Assembly: GCF_027922005.1 (NCBI RefSeq)
Contig: NZ_BSEV01000021.1
Location: 1-64,000, forward strand
Origin: Streptosporangium carneum
GTDB taxonomy: Bacteria; Actinomycetota; Actinomycetes; Streptosporangiales; Streptosporangiaceae
Direction: 5' to 3'
DNA: 64,000 nucleotides
Shown here: positions 24,703 to 33,508 of the stretch, piece by piece
How the letters are laid out: each line of letters starts with the position of its first letter
Numbering within the stretch: the first letter of the stretch is position 1
Program-made: the position numbers and the translations under genes
The notes under the pieces: generated by a model
The model's database searches: none
What the model was told of the DNA's origin: nothing
Seen by the model: the letters and a program-made list of their open reading frames with translations, nothing else

Positions 24703-25422
24703 TTACGGCCAGGCGTTGAGCTCGGGCAGCCCGGCGGGCCCGTCCGCGGACGGGGTTCTCACCGCGGGACGGCCGGAGATCCAGGCCGCGACGGAGCGCT
24801 GGTCACCGCGCACCACCACCGGCGCGCCCTCACCGGCGGTCCACTCCCCGCCCGTGTCCTCCGCCACGATCCGCACGGCCGCGTCCTTCGGGAGCCGGGG
24901 CTGGAGAAACTCGATGACATGGGCGCTCAGGGGCAGACTCCACCGCTCGGAGCCGTAGCCGATCCCCAGGTCGACCGAGTGCAGCTCCGTCTCCCGCCAC
25001 CAGGCCAGTTGGGTCGCCAGCAGCGTGGAGTCCCGATAGGCGCACGGACGGTCCCAGTCGGCGGCGCCGAGCACCGACCACGCCTCCTCCAGCTCGGCGA
25101 GACCCCCGTCCAGCTGGTCTCTCAGCCACGCGATCTCACGACCGTGGTTGGCCTCGATGTTCCTGTCCCGTGTCGGCCTGCCGCCGTCGTAGACCTCGAC
25201 GGTCCTGCCCTCGACCGCGTAACGCGCCTGCCTGGCGAAGGCACGGGAAAGGTCGGCCAGATGGGTCAGCACATGACCGCGGGTCCAGCCCGGCAGGTCG
25301 ATCGAGGCCCGGGCCTGTTCCTCCGTCATCTCCGCCGTGGCCGCCCGCAGCCGGTCGTGAGCCTCGGCGATCGACTCGACCCTCTCCGGAATCTCGATTC
25401 CGCCCTGTCCTGCAGCGCTCAT
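24703..25422 (-). CDS. DinB/maleylpyruvate-isomerase-fold protein (probably mycothiol-dependent)
   Basis: A 239-residue protein with the N-terminal metal-binding four-helix bundle of mycothiol-dependent maleylpyruvate isomerases: LPGWTRGHVLTHLADLSRAF (about 43-62) and WWRETELHSVDLGIGY (about 140-155) supply the His/Glu/His ligands. The C-terminal MDMPI-type domain ends the chain. Members use mycothiol for isomerisation or thiol transfer. Its job here could be thiol addition to, or detoxification of, a reactive intermediate such as a nitroso compound or aldehyde (inference). Gap to the FAD gene is 13 bases. Confidence 0.78.
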   Translation of the reverse strand: MSAAGQGGIEIPERVESIAEAHDRLRAATAEMTEEQARASIDLPGWTRGHVLTHLADLSRAFARQARYAVEGRTVEVYDGGRPTRDRNIEANHGREIAWLRDQLDGGLAELEEAWSVLGAADWDRPCAYRDSTLLATQLAWWRETELHSVDLGIGYGSERWSLPLSAHVIEFLQPRLPKDAAVRIVAEDTGGEWTAGEGAPVVVRGDQRSVAAWISGRPAVRTPSADGPAGLPELNAWP

Positions 25423-25435
25423 GTGCCTGCCCTCT

Positions 25436-27655
25436 CTATTCCGCTTTGACAGCTGAATCGGTCGGCATGAAGCCTTTGATCCAGCAAAGGATGTCGCGGA
25501 TCACATGATGGTCCTTGTTCGGACGCAACGCGCCAATTTGGTGATACATAACCCCTTCACTCGGCGGCCCCAGGAAAGTGATGCGCCGCTCGACCGTTCC
25601 GTCGGCCCGGAAAGGATGGAATTCGGGAGTGAGGTCCAGTCCACCCGGCACGAAGTCGGGCTCGCCTATACCCGGATTACTCCATTTGCGGATGACACCG
25701 CGCCGCAGAAGATTCGGATAGATCGCCATGATGTCCCGCGCGGCGTCGAACGGATGAACCCGCGCGTCGACCAGTGCGTCGACCCGGCGCTCCGCACCGG
25801 TGAACGGACCCGAGATCCTGAACAGGCCGGTCTCCCGGTCCCCCTCCACCTCCGCGCCCGGCCCCACGGAGATGTCCACCAGGCCCGCGTGGATCAGGGC
25901 CGTCACCTTCTCCATCGCCTCACAGGACGCCCCCTGGCACAGGCGGTTGTGATGACGCGTGTAGACGTTCAGGAAAACCCTGTGGGAGGAGGCCCGCAGT
26001 CCGCCGAAGTCGACCGCCTCGATGACCACCCCGCGGAGATCCCGCCAGGCGGCGTCAGCGGCGGCTTTCGCGGGGTTGCGGAGATTGCCCTGCTTCGCCC
26101 AACGGATATCGACATCCAGGAAGTCGAGAAGGGCCCGCTCGTACTCCGCCGCGTCGTGGTAGGAGCCCCGCGGAATCGGAGTGATCGTCTCATCCCACGA
26201 GAAACGGTGCAGGGCGGCCCTGGACGGGTGCCGCCACGGCGACCGGGACGCCGCGACGGCCGCCGCGAACTCGGCGGGCCTGTCCGCCTCCGCCAGCAGA
26301 CGACGGGCGTTCTCCTCGCCGTGGACCACGGTGAGGAACCGCTCGACCGCCGAGCCCACCGGCAGATCCGCCCTGGCGACCCCGGACAGGGACGCCTCAC
26401 CGGCAAGCACCCTGTCCACCTCGGCCGCGACCTCCTGGACGAGCCTCTCGACAGGCGCCAGCAGCAGATCGCAGGCCTCGCGATGGGTGACGTACGCGTC
26501 GGCGTTGGCCAGGAACTTCTCGTACACGGGCTGGACGGTCTGGACGACCAGCTCGCGGAAGCCGGTTCCGTACAGGGTGCCGTAGTAGACGAGCGCCATC
26601 TCCAGGAGCACGAGCGGAAAGACGTGCCTTTCGAAGTCGAGCTGACGCTGTTCCATCCGGCTGATCGAGTTCGGCAGGCCCACGGTACGGCGCAGCTCGG
26701 CGACGGCCCGCGTGGTCAGGAACGCCCCCCGGTACTCCAGGGCGGCGATGTCCCGTTCCTTCTCGTTGAACGGCCTCGCGAAGGTGAACAACCCCGTCTT
26801 GCTGAAGGCGACGATCGAGTCCGGCTCGGCCCCGCCGGGACGGTAGACGAAGCGACCGTCCGCATCCCGTTCGAAGACGCCTCCCCGCCCCTCGGTGAGG
26901 TACAGGATCACGTCGATGCCCGTGAGCCCCATCCCCATACAGCCGACGGACGTGCCCGGACCGGTCCGTTCCGCGGTGAGCGAGGTCTCCAGCGGGTAGG
27001 CGGACGGGACCAGACAGGCCCTGTTCTCCTGCGCGAAGCGCGCCCAGGCGACCTGGCGCGGGTCGAGTTCGGGCTTGTTCGTCGAGTGTCCTGTGAGCAT
27101 GAGAACCTGGTCGGCCTCGAACGGAGCCTCCCCGTCCGCGGTGAGGACCGCGAACCGGTCGCCTCGTTCCTCCAGGTCCACCACCTCGGCCTGGCGGAGG
27201 GTGACCGTGACGTCCTGAGCCTGGCGCAGCATCTCCACATACCGCTCGAACTGCTCCATGAGCGCCAGCCCGTGCAGGTACCGCTTCGGCCAGTCCTCGG
27301 CGACGACGTCGAAGACCGGGTCGCCGGTCGCCGCGAACTTGGCACGGCACCAGCCCAGGAACGTCGGGCGTTCGACGTCGGGAAGCAGCGGGCCCGCGTC
27401 GACCACGCTCTCGTCTGCGGCGAACGCCACCTGCCCGACGATGCGGTTGAGATAGCTCGTCGTCGTCTGGCGGGGACTGTGCACCTGCCCCGAGCCGAAC
27501 TCTCCCGACAGGTCGTAGACGACGATCTCGAGGGGCGCCGTCAGTTCCTTTCCCGTCACCAGGGCGGCGAGCCGCTCAAGAACGTATGTGCAGGTGGGTC
27601 CGGCGCCGACGATCGCCAGGCGGACCGGACCGTCGAGGGACGCCTCGGCTGTCAT
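25436..27655 (-). CDS. Large FAD/NAD(P)-binding oxidoreductase, possible N-oxygenase
   Basis: A 739-residue flavoprotein. The N-terminal dinucleotide loop VRLAIVGAGPTCTYVLERL (about 10-28) and the later SVGCMGMGLTGIDVILYL (about 237) fit the FAD-NAD(P)-binding family PF13454. CreE/FzmM-type amino-acid N-oxygenases (aspartate to nitrosuccinate, in cremeomycin and fosfazinomycin) are large flavoenzymes of comparable size, so amine oxidation of diaminopropionate or aminoethylphosphonate is a candidate reaction. I see no nitrosuccinate lyase here. The ATG at 27655 overlaps the transaminase stop (ATGA). Function is inferred only at the level of a flavin oxidoreductase. Confidence 0.75.
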   Translation of the reverse strand: MTAEASLDGPVRLAIVGAGPTCTYVLERLAALVTGKELTAPLEIVVYDLSGEFGSGQVHSPRQTTTSYLNRIVGQVAFAADESVVDAGPLLPDVERPTFLGWCRAKFAATGDPVFDVVAEDWPKRYLHGLALMEQFERYVEMLRQAQDVTVTLRQAEVVDLEERGDRFAVLTADGEAPFEADQVLMLTGHSTNKPELDPRQVAWARFAQENRACLVPSAYPLETSLTAERTGPGTSVGCMGMGLTGIDVILYLTEGRGGVFERDADGRFVYRPGGAEPDSIVAFSKTGLFTFARPFNEKERDIAALEYRGAFLTTRAVAELRRTVGLPNSISRMEQRQLDFERHVFPLVLLEMALVYYGTLYGTGFRELVVQTVQPVYEKFLANADAYVTHREACDLLLAPVERLVQEVAAEVDRVLAGEASLSGVARADLPVGSAVERFLTVVHGEENARRLLAEADRPAEFAAAVAASRSPWRHPSRAALHRFSWDETITPIPRGSYHDAAEYERALLDFLDVDIRWAKQGNLRNPAKAAADAAWRDLRGVVIEAVDFGGLRASSHRVFLNVYTRHHNRLCQGASCEAMEKVTALIHAGLVDISVGPGAEVEGDRETGLFRISGPFTGAERRVDALVDARVHPFDAARDIMAIYPNLLRRGVIRKWSNPGIGEPDFVPGGLDLTPEFHPFRADGTVERRITFLGPPSEGVMYHQIGALRPNKDHHVIRDILCWIKGFMPTDSAVKAE

Positions 27656-29619
27656 CGGCTCACGGCTCCGTCCCTGCCGAAACGTGTCGGCGTGTGCCGC
27701 GCCACGACCTCGTCGAACGCGGCGAAGAAGCCGACGACGTCCTCGTGCGTCAGCTGACCCATGTTCGCCAGCCGGAACACCCCGGCTGACTTCTCCTGGG
27801 TCGCGTAGATGACATAACCCCTCTCCTTGAGCCCGTCGTGCAGCTCGTCGTAGGTCATGCCGTTGGAGAGGTAGGCGTTGGTGATCGAACCGGATCTGTG
27901 CCTCTCGGGAAGGAGCAGCTCGACGCCCCGGTCGATGAGCCCGGCGCGGAGGGCCTCGGCCCTCGCCCTGTAACGCTCGCCCCTCGCCTCGACCCCCTCG
28001 ACCAGTGCCAGGTCCAGTGCCGCGTCGAGCGCGCGCGCCACCTGCAACGCCGGGGTGAACCGTGGGGTCCGCCCAACCGCCTGGGAGCGGTAGTCGGCGT
28101 GGAGGTCGAGGTAGAAGGTGCGGCGGGGAACGTTCACGAGCGCCTCGAAGCGCGCCTTCGGCGCGACGACGAAGCTGATCCCCGGCAACCCCTCCAGGCA
28201 CTTGTTCGCCGTGCCGACACACCAGTCGACGTGGTCGGCGACGACGTCGAGCCGCTCCGCCCCGAAACTGCTGATCGCGTCCACCACGAGCGAACGGCCG
28301 TGGCGGGCGACCAGCCGTCCCAGCCGGTCAAGCGGGTTCAGCATCCCGGTGCTGGTCTCGTGGTGGACCATTCCGACATGGGTGATGCGGGAATCTGCCG
28401 CCAGGGCCCGGTCGACGGCGTCGAGGTCGACCGGGTTCGCCCAGCCGAACTCGAGGCGTTCGGCGTCGATGCCGTGCACCTGGGCGATACGGGCGAGACG
28501 CTCGCCGTAGTGACCGTTGTCGACGACCAGCAGCCTGCCCTCCGCGGGAACCGCCGAGGAGATGACCGCCTCCAGCGCGGCCGTGCCCGACCCCGTCAGG
28601 AGGACGGCGGCGTAGGAGTCGTCGCCGCCGCAGATCTCGACCACCTTGCGGGCCACCGAGGCCAGCAGTTCCTGCGCCTCAGGCTCGCGATGGCACTCGT
28701 CCCGCGACGCGATGGCGGCGCGCACGCTCCGGTGCACGTTCACCGGCCCGGGATTGAGCAGCACGACACGACCCGGTTCCCGCCTCGGGGCGGCGTCCGG
28801 ACGGGAGATGACGGTGCGCGGGACGGACTCCGGCCATTCGCTCATCGGCGCGAACAGGTACGCCAGACTGTCGGCCCTCCTGTCCCCCCGCATGATGACG
28901 CACTCCGCGCCGCGCCTGGCGTGCTCGGCCAGCGCTTCGACCTTGCCCGCCATGGCGCCTGTGGCGTCCCACTCGTCCGTCGGCCAGAACAGCCGCCGCG
29001 CCGACGGGAGGTCGTCCGGATCCAGATGGGCGAGCACGGGACTGTCCGGCCCGCCCGTGAGGATCCCCGGCACGTCGGTGAGCGTGACGATCCGTACCGG
29101 CGAGAGCTCGTCGTCCAGGGGAATGCCGGCCACGTGGTCGCTGCTGAGAATCCGCAGGGAGCCGTCGGAGGCGACGACGCAGTCACTCGACAGGACCGGC
29201 AGCGCGTCCTCCGCCAGCAACCTGCGCACGACCTCGGTCTGTGTGGTCGTCTCCCCGCCGGGACGCTCGCTGAACATCGCCGTCGCCTGCAGGGGCACCG
29301 CCCGCACACCCAGCTCGCGCAGCCTCGACGTCCACGCCCACCGCATCGTGAAGGCGGGCTCGGTCAGGGCCAGGGCCGAGAACGGGTCGTTCGGGTCGAC
29401 CTTGAGCCCCACCGCGTGGCAGAGGGCCCCGCCCCCGGTGACGAGGACCACTCGTCCGGGGAAGCGGTCGACCAGGTCGCTCACCAGGACCGCGAAGTCA
29501 CCGACGGCGGACAGGTCCGTCTCCCCGGTCTCCCGCTTGTCGGACAGCAGGCTGCCGCCGATCTTGAGTACCAGCAGGTGGGGCTCTCCCGCGCGCGGCC
29601 GTGAGTGAGGATCGGTCAC
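27652..29619 (-). CDS. Fusion of FomA-type fosfomycin-kinase-like domain with 2-aminoethylphosphonate transaminase
   Basis: A 655-residue bifunctional protein. Residues about 10-265 are an amino-acid-kinase domain of the FomA/isopentenyl-phosphate-kinase branch: LVLKIGGSLLSDK, the His-bearing GGGALCHAVG, LTDVPGILTG, then DEWDATGAM and RRGAECVIMRGD, which agree closely with FomA as I recall it. Residues about 280-645 are a class V PLP aminotransferase of the PhnW type: LLNPGPVNVHRSVRAA, CHREPEAQ and Schiff-base Lys473 in GTANKCLEG. The second half should turn phosphonoacetaldehyde into 2-aminoethylphosphonate; the first may phosphorylate a phosphonate for self-protection or as an intermediate. 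GTG 29619 overlaps the upstream stop and has GGGAG upstream. Confidence 0.88.
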   Translation of the reverse strand: MTDPHSRPRAGEPHLLVLKIGGSLLSDKRETGETDLSAVGDFAVLVSDLVDRFPGRVVLVTGGGALCHAVGLKVDPNDPFSALALTEPAFTMRWAWTSRLRELGVRAVPLQATAMFSERPGGETTTQTEVVRRLLAEDALPVLSSDCVVASDGSLRILSSDHVAGIPLDDELSPVRIVTLTDVPGILTGGPDSPVLAHLDPDDLPSARRLFWPTDEWDATGAMAGKVEALAEHARRGAECVIMRGDRRADSLAYLFAPMSEWPESVPRTVISRPDAAPRREPGRVVLLNPGPVNVHRSVRAAIASRDECHREPEAQELLASVARKVVEICGGDDSYAAVLLTGSGTAALEAVISSAVPAEGRLLVVDNGHYGERLARIAQVHGIDAERLEFGWANPVDLDAVDRALAADSRITHVGMVHHETSTGMLNPLDRLGRLVARHGRSLVVDAISSFGAERLDVVADHVDWCVGTANKCLEGLPGISFVVAPKARFEALVNVPRRTFYLDLHADYRSQAVGRTPRFTPALQVARALDAALDLALVEGVEARGERYRARAEALRAGLIDRGVELLLPERHRSGSITNAYLSNGMTYDELHDGLKERGYVIYATQEKSAGVFRLANMGQLTHEDVVGFFAAFDEVVARHTPTRFGRDGAVSR

Positions 29620-30797
29620 AGGTCGCTCCCGGTTCCGATGACGATCGTGGAGTGGCCGCTCTCCTGTTTGCGCTCGAAGTGGAACAGGCGTGGCAGGAAA
29701 TCCAGGGACCAGCGCGCACGCTGGCCGTCGAGCGTCCCGTACTCGTCGAGATAGGCGAGATCGCCGGGGCGCAGCCGGTCGAGCGCCGAGCCGGGGATCA
29801 CCCCGGGGTGGAGCAGGTCCACGAAGTGGAGTGTGTAGTAGACGATCTCCTGGGCGGAGTAGTCGTCGACCCGGTCCAGGAAACGCCCCCAGCCGGCGTC
29901 GTCGAAGGTCTCGGCGACCAGCGCGACGTCCAGGAACTTGCTGAGCTGGAGGTCGATGCTCTCCTCGATGAAGAAGAGGCTGGTCGCCTCCTTGTAGAGG
30001 TGCGCGCACAGGTCGAGCAGGCGGTCCTCAGGGCACGGCATCCAGCTGTCGACCCCGCACACGACCACGGGCACGGCCCGTGCGAGCAGCTCTGCGGCGG
30101 GCGCGGAGCGGCCCGACTTCTTCTGGAAGATGTCGTGGGTGAGATCGACGTCGTAGTCGGGCACTTCGGCACGGCCGCCCGGCTTGCGGTACGGCAGCTG
30201 CTGGCTGAGGTTGACCCGCCAGAACAGCTGCGTCTCCCGGCTGAACGGCTCGATCCTGTCGCCGTCCTCCGCCAGCTTGCCCTGCGTGTAGCCGAGGCGT
30301 ACGAGCACCTCGTGCGCTCTGGGGGCGTCCGCCCGATCGAGCAGGAGGTCGAGATCGGTCATCCGGCGCAGCGCCGGATCGGCGTACTCCCCCTCAGCCA
30401 GGGTGAAGCCCTTGCGAACCGCGTAGCGGATCCCCGCCTCTCCCAGCCCCTGGAAGATGCGGCCGTACTCGTCGGCGAGGGCGTGGTTGCGCCGCCGGTT
30501 CCCCTGGTAGGCGGCGACGAACACCCAGGGGTAGGGGAAGCCGTCCCTGCCTGCCGCCTTGCGGTCGAGGCGGTACCAGTGGACGTGGCGCCCGACCAGC
30601 GGAAGCAGCTTGTGCCGCGCGGCGGCGTCGACGAACGCCCCCCAGTCGAGGCCGGGCTCGTTCGCGAGGTCCCGTACGGTCTCCAGCTCGTCGGGCGTCA
30701 GCCGCAGCCGGGCCAGGGAAAGGAGCAGCCGGGCATGTGCCGGAAGTTCGTCCGCCGCGATGCCACTGTCCCGCTCGGCGGGGGTGGTCGTCGTCAT
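29616..30797 (-). CDS. NTP_transf_5-like nucleotidyltransferase family protein
   Basis: A 393-residue protein of the uncharacterised nucleotidyltransferase family often seen in peptide clusters. MTDLDLLLDRAD (147-158) supplies the two metal-binding Asp residues, and YDVDLTHDIF (about 222-231) a third acidic position. AIRYAVRKG-type sequence before it fits the fold. It could transfer a nucleotidyl group to a phosphonate or hydroxyl, recalling the CMP-activation steps of the fosfomycin and FR-900098 pathways, although those enzymes are a different family. Overlaps both neighbours (ATGA and GTGA junctions). Confidence 0.75.
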   Translation of the reverse strand: MTTTTPAERDSGIAADELPAHARLLLSLARLRLTPDELETVRDLANEPGLDWGAFVDAAARHKLLPLVGRHVHWYRLDRKAAGRDGFPYPWVFVAAYQGNRRRNHALADEYGRIFQGLGEAGIRYAVRKGFTLAEGEYADPALRRMTDLDLLLDRADAPRAHEVLVRLGYTQGKLAEDGDRIEPFSRETQLFWRVNLSQQLPYRKPGGRAEVPDYDVDLTHDIFQKKSGRSAPAAELLARAVPVVVCGVDSWMPCPEDRLLDLCAHLYKEATSLFFIEESIDLQLSKFLDVALVAETFDDAGWGRFLDRVDDYSAQEIVYYTLHFVDLLHPGVIPGSALDRLRPGDLAYLDEYGTLDGQRARWSLDFLPRLFHFERKQESGHSTIVIGTGSDL

Positions 30798-32485
30798 TGT
30801 TCCGTCTCCTGGCTCGTGGTCTCCCGGAGGGACCGATGGTCGATCTTGCCGTTGGGGGTGAGCGGTATGACCGTCAGTTGCGACCAGCGGCGCGGGATCA
30901 GCTGCGCCGGCAGGGAGAGCGCGAGGAACTCCTTGAGCTCCTCGGTGGACACGGATCTCCGGGGCACGTAGTGCGCGGTCAGCTCGGAGGCCCCCGACGT
31001 CTCCGACACGGTGACGGCGCAGTGCTCGACGGCCGGATGCCGCCCGAGGACGGCCTCGATCTCGTCGAGCTCCAGCCGGACGCCCGCCACCTTCACCTGC
31101 CGGTCACGACGGCCCAGGTAGTGGACGACTCCGTCCTCGACTCTCGCGAGATCGCCGGTTCGGTACAGGCGGCCCGTGGGAGACGCCGGATCCAGGGTGT
31201 CGGTGAAGAACGCCTGGGCGGTGGCCCGCGCGTCGTTGACGTATCCGAGACCGACGGGAAGCCCGCCGACGAACAGGTCTCCGGCCTCACCCGGTTCCGC
31301 GGCACGCCACGTTCCCGACCGCTGGTCGGCGACCAGGACGTAGAGGACGGCGTTGCCGATCGCGCGGCCGACCGGCAGCCTGCGTCGAGCCAGGTCGGCG
31401 CGCGTCACCACGTGGTGCGTCACGTCGTCGGAGCACTCGGTCGGGCCGTAGGCGTTGAGCAGCCCCGTGCCGGGCAGGGCGTCGACGACCTGCCCGGCCA
31501 GCGACGGACGCAGCTCCTCTCCTGTGGAGATCAGCCAGCGGAAGGCGGACGCGTCACGGCCCGTGCGCGCCGCTTCGGCCGCCAGCCAGCCGACCATGGT
31601 CGGGACGAGTTCGACGACGGTGCTTCCCGTGCGCCGTAGGCTTCCTGCCAGTCTGCGGGGATACGCCAGGTCGGCGTCGCGGACGACGGCCACCTTCCCG
31701 CCGACGAGCAGCGGCGCGAGCATCTGCCAGATCGAGATGTCGAAGACGAGAGGGGCGGTGAAGGCGAGCACGTCGTCACGGCCGAGCGACAGGTCGCCGA
31801 TCTTGGCCCAGAGGTGGTTGAGCATTCCCCGGTGCTCCACGGTCGCGCCCTTCGGGACTCCCGTCGTCCCGGAGGTGAAGATGATGTAGCGGACCTCGGT
31901 CGCCTGGCTTCGCGGGGTGTCGAGGTCCGGGAGAGGGCCGCCGGACAGGTCGTACGCATCCGACGGAGATTCGTCCTCGACGCGCAGGGTCTTCAGCCCG
32001 CGCTCGGCGGCGGCCTCCGCCGCCGCGTGGCCGCCCGCGGGCGCGTAGTCCAGCAGGCAGGCCGCCGAGCCGCGGCGGAGCACCTCGGAGATGCGGCCGA
32101 CCGGCCAGCTCAGCTCGATGGGCAGATAGACCGCGCCGATGCTCTCGATCGCCAGGAAGACGGCGGGGGTGTCGGCGCAGCGCTCCCCCGCCGCCGCGAC
32201 GACGTCGCCTGGTCCGAGCCCGTGCCCGGTGAGGATCCGCCGGATCTCGGCCACCCGGTGGAGCAGCCGCGCGTAGCTCAGCACCCGCTCCCCGTCGATC
32301 ACCGCGGGCCTGTCGGGGGCCTCGGCCGCGTGGCGGGCGACGTGACGAAGGACGCCCTGGTCGACGACCACCTGAACGGGATTGCGCAGCGCGAGTTCCA
32401 CGGCGCGACCGGCCGCGCCGCTTTCCAGCACGAGATCGCCGAGCGCCGGTTCCCAGAGCGTGCCGCCACGGGATGAAGACGTCAT
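30794..32485 (-). CDS. Stand-alone NRPS adenylation enzyme (intact)
   Basis: A 563-residue amino-acid-activating enzyme without a carrier domain. All core motifs are present: A3 YIIFTSGTTGVPKG (200-213), A4 FDISIWQML, A5 NAYGPTECSDD, A7 YRTGDLARV, A8 GRRDRQVKVAGVRLELDEIE and A10 NGKIDHRSL with catalytic Lys547. Substrate positions include Asp (in FDIS) and Asp-Asp after ECS, so a charged substrate pocket is likely. Diaminopropionate, made by SbnA/SbnB in the same operon, is the natural candidate, to be loaded on the carrier protein at 36027. The ATG at 32485 overlaps the SbnA stop, so the longer start at 32506 is unlikely. Confidence 0.92.
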   Translation of the reverse strand: MTSSSRGGTLWEPALGDLVLESGAAGRAVELALRNPVQVVVDQGVLRHVARHAAEAPDRPAVIDGERVLSYARLLHRVAEIRRILTGHGLGPGDVVAAAGERCADTPAVFLAIESIGAVYLPIELSWPVGRISEVLRRGSAACLLDYAPAGGHAAAEAAAERGLKTLRVEDESPSDAYDLSGGPLPDLDTPRSQATEVRYIIFTSGTTGVPKGATVEHRGMLNHLWAKIGDLSLGRDDVLAFTAPLVFDISIWQMLAPLLVGGKVAVVRDADLAYPRRLAGSLRRTGSTVVELVPTMVGWLAAEAARTGRDASAFRWLISTGEELRPSLAGQVVDALPGTGLLNAYGPTECSDDVTHHVVTRADLARRRLPVGRAIGNAVLYVLVADQRSGTWRAAEPGEAGDLFVGGLPVGLGYVNDARATAQAFFTDTLDPASPTGRLYRTGDLARVEDGVVHYLGRRDRQVKVAGVRLELDEIEAVLGRHPAVEHCAVTVSETSGASELTAHYVPRRSVSTEELKEFLALSLPAQLIPRRWSQLTVIPLTPNGKIDHRSLRETTSQETEQ

Positions 32486-33462
32486 CTGGTCAGTTCCCTC
32501 CTCCATAGGTCGGTGACCGCTCCGTCGTAGTGGTCGGCCACCCAGGCGTCGTCGTAGATGGTGTCGAGATACCGGTCGCCCAGATCGGGGGCGATGGCCA
32601 CGGCGGTCATCAGGCGGCGCGGGTCATGGGCCTCCAGCCAGCGGTGGGCCGCGCTGATGACGGTGCCGGACGACCCGCCGAGCAGCAGGCCCTGCGTCGC
32701 CAGGCGCCGGCACATTCCTACGCAGTCGGACTCGGGAACCCGCATGACCTCGTCGACGATCCGCGAGTCGACGAGCGGCATGGACTCGCTGGCTCCGAGA
32801 CCGGGGATGTGCCGGGAACCGGCGACTCCCCCGAAATTGACCGAGCCGACCACGTCGACCCCGATGATCCGGACCTCGGGCCGGTAGTCCCGGAAGTATC
32901 GGGCGCAGCCGGTCAGCGTGCTCCCGGTTCCCACCCCGATGAAGAGCGCGTCGAGTGCCGCGAACTCCTCGGCGATCGCGGTCGCCGTGATGTGGTAATG
33001 AGATTTCCAGCCCGCGACGTTCTCATACTGGTTCAGCCACAGATGGCCCGGGTGCGTCGCGCAGAGGTAGCGGACGCGGGCCTTGCGCGCGGACAGAAAG
33101 CTTCCCTGCTCGTCCGCCTCGTCGACGACCATGACATCCGCCCCGAGCGCCCTCATCGACCGCAGAGCCGCCGCGTTGCACTTCGGGTCGGTCACGCACA
33201 CGAAACGGATGCCCTTGGCGGCCGCGACGACGGCGAGCGCGACCCCGAGGTTTCCCGAGGAGGACTCGACCAGCACGGTGTCGGAGCGGATGCGTCCCGC
33301 CTGTTCGGCCTCGGCGACCATCCAGGCGGCCGACCTGAGCTTCACCGAGCCGCCGAAGTTGAATCCCTCGCATTTCACGTGCAGGTTGACACCGAGCACA
33401 CCGCGCAGATCAACGTAGGTGTTCGTGTCGACTAGTTCATGAGCACCGGTGACGACTGGCAA
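32482..33462 (-). CDS. sbnA: 2,3-diaminopropionate biosynthesis synthase, SbnA-like
   Basis: A 326-residue PLP enzyme of the cysteine-synthase fold. SbnA condenses O-phospho-L-serine with L-glutamate to N-(1-amino-1-carboxyl-2-ethyl)-glutamate, the substrate of SbnB. FNFGGSVKLRSA holds the PLP Lys41; SSSGNLGVALA binds the substrate carboxylate; GVGTGSTLTG binds the PLP phosphate. Sequence around NFGGVAGSRHIPGLGAS is typical of the SbnA branch rather than CysK. It sits 46 bases after PEP mutase and overlaps the adenylation gene (ATGA), so precursor supply and activation are co-expressed. Confidence 0.9.
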   Translation of the reverse strand: MPVVTGAHELVDTNTYVDLRGVLGVNLHVKCEGFNFGGSVKLRSAAWMVAEAEQAGRIRSDTVLVESSSGNLGVALAVVAAAKGIRFVCVTDPKCNAAALRSMRALGADVMVVDEADEQGSFLSARKARVRYLCATHPGHLWLNQYENVAGWKSHYHITATAIAEEFAALDALFIGVGTGSTLTGCARYFRDYRPEVRIIGVDVVGSVNFGGVAGSRHIPGLGASESMPLVDSRIVDEVMRVPESDCVGMCRRLATQGLLLGGSSGTVISAAHRWLEAHDPRRLMTAVAIAPDLGDRYLDTIYDDAWVADHYDGAVTDLWRRELTR

Positions 33463-33508
33463 GATGGGCGCCTCTCTCAGTCCGCGTTCTCATTGACGGT
33501 GCGACTGG

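Noticed and set aside
23625-30797. Lasso-peptide cluster, suggested by HprK-like and NTP_transf_5-like genes
   Set aside because: No precursor peptide, RiPP recognition element, leader peptidase or asparagine-synthetase-like cyclase.
19771-33462. Staphyloferrin-B-like NIS siderophore cluster, suggested by SbnA and SbnB
   Set aside because: No IucA/IucC synthetases or siderophore uptake genes; SbnA/SbnB serve here to supply diaminopropionate.
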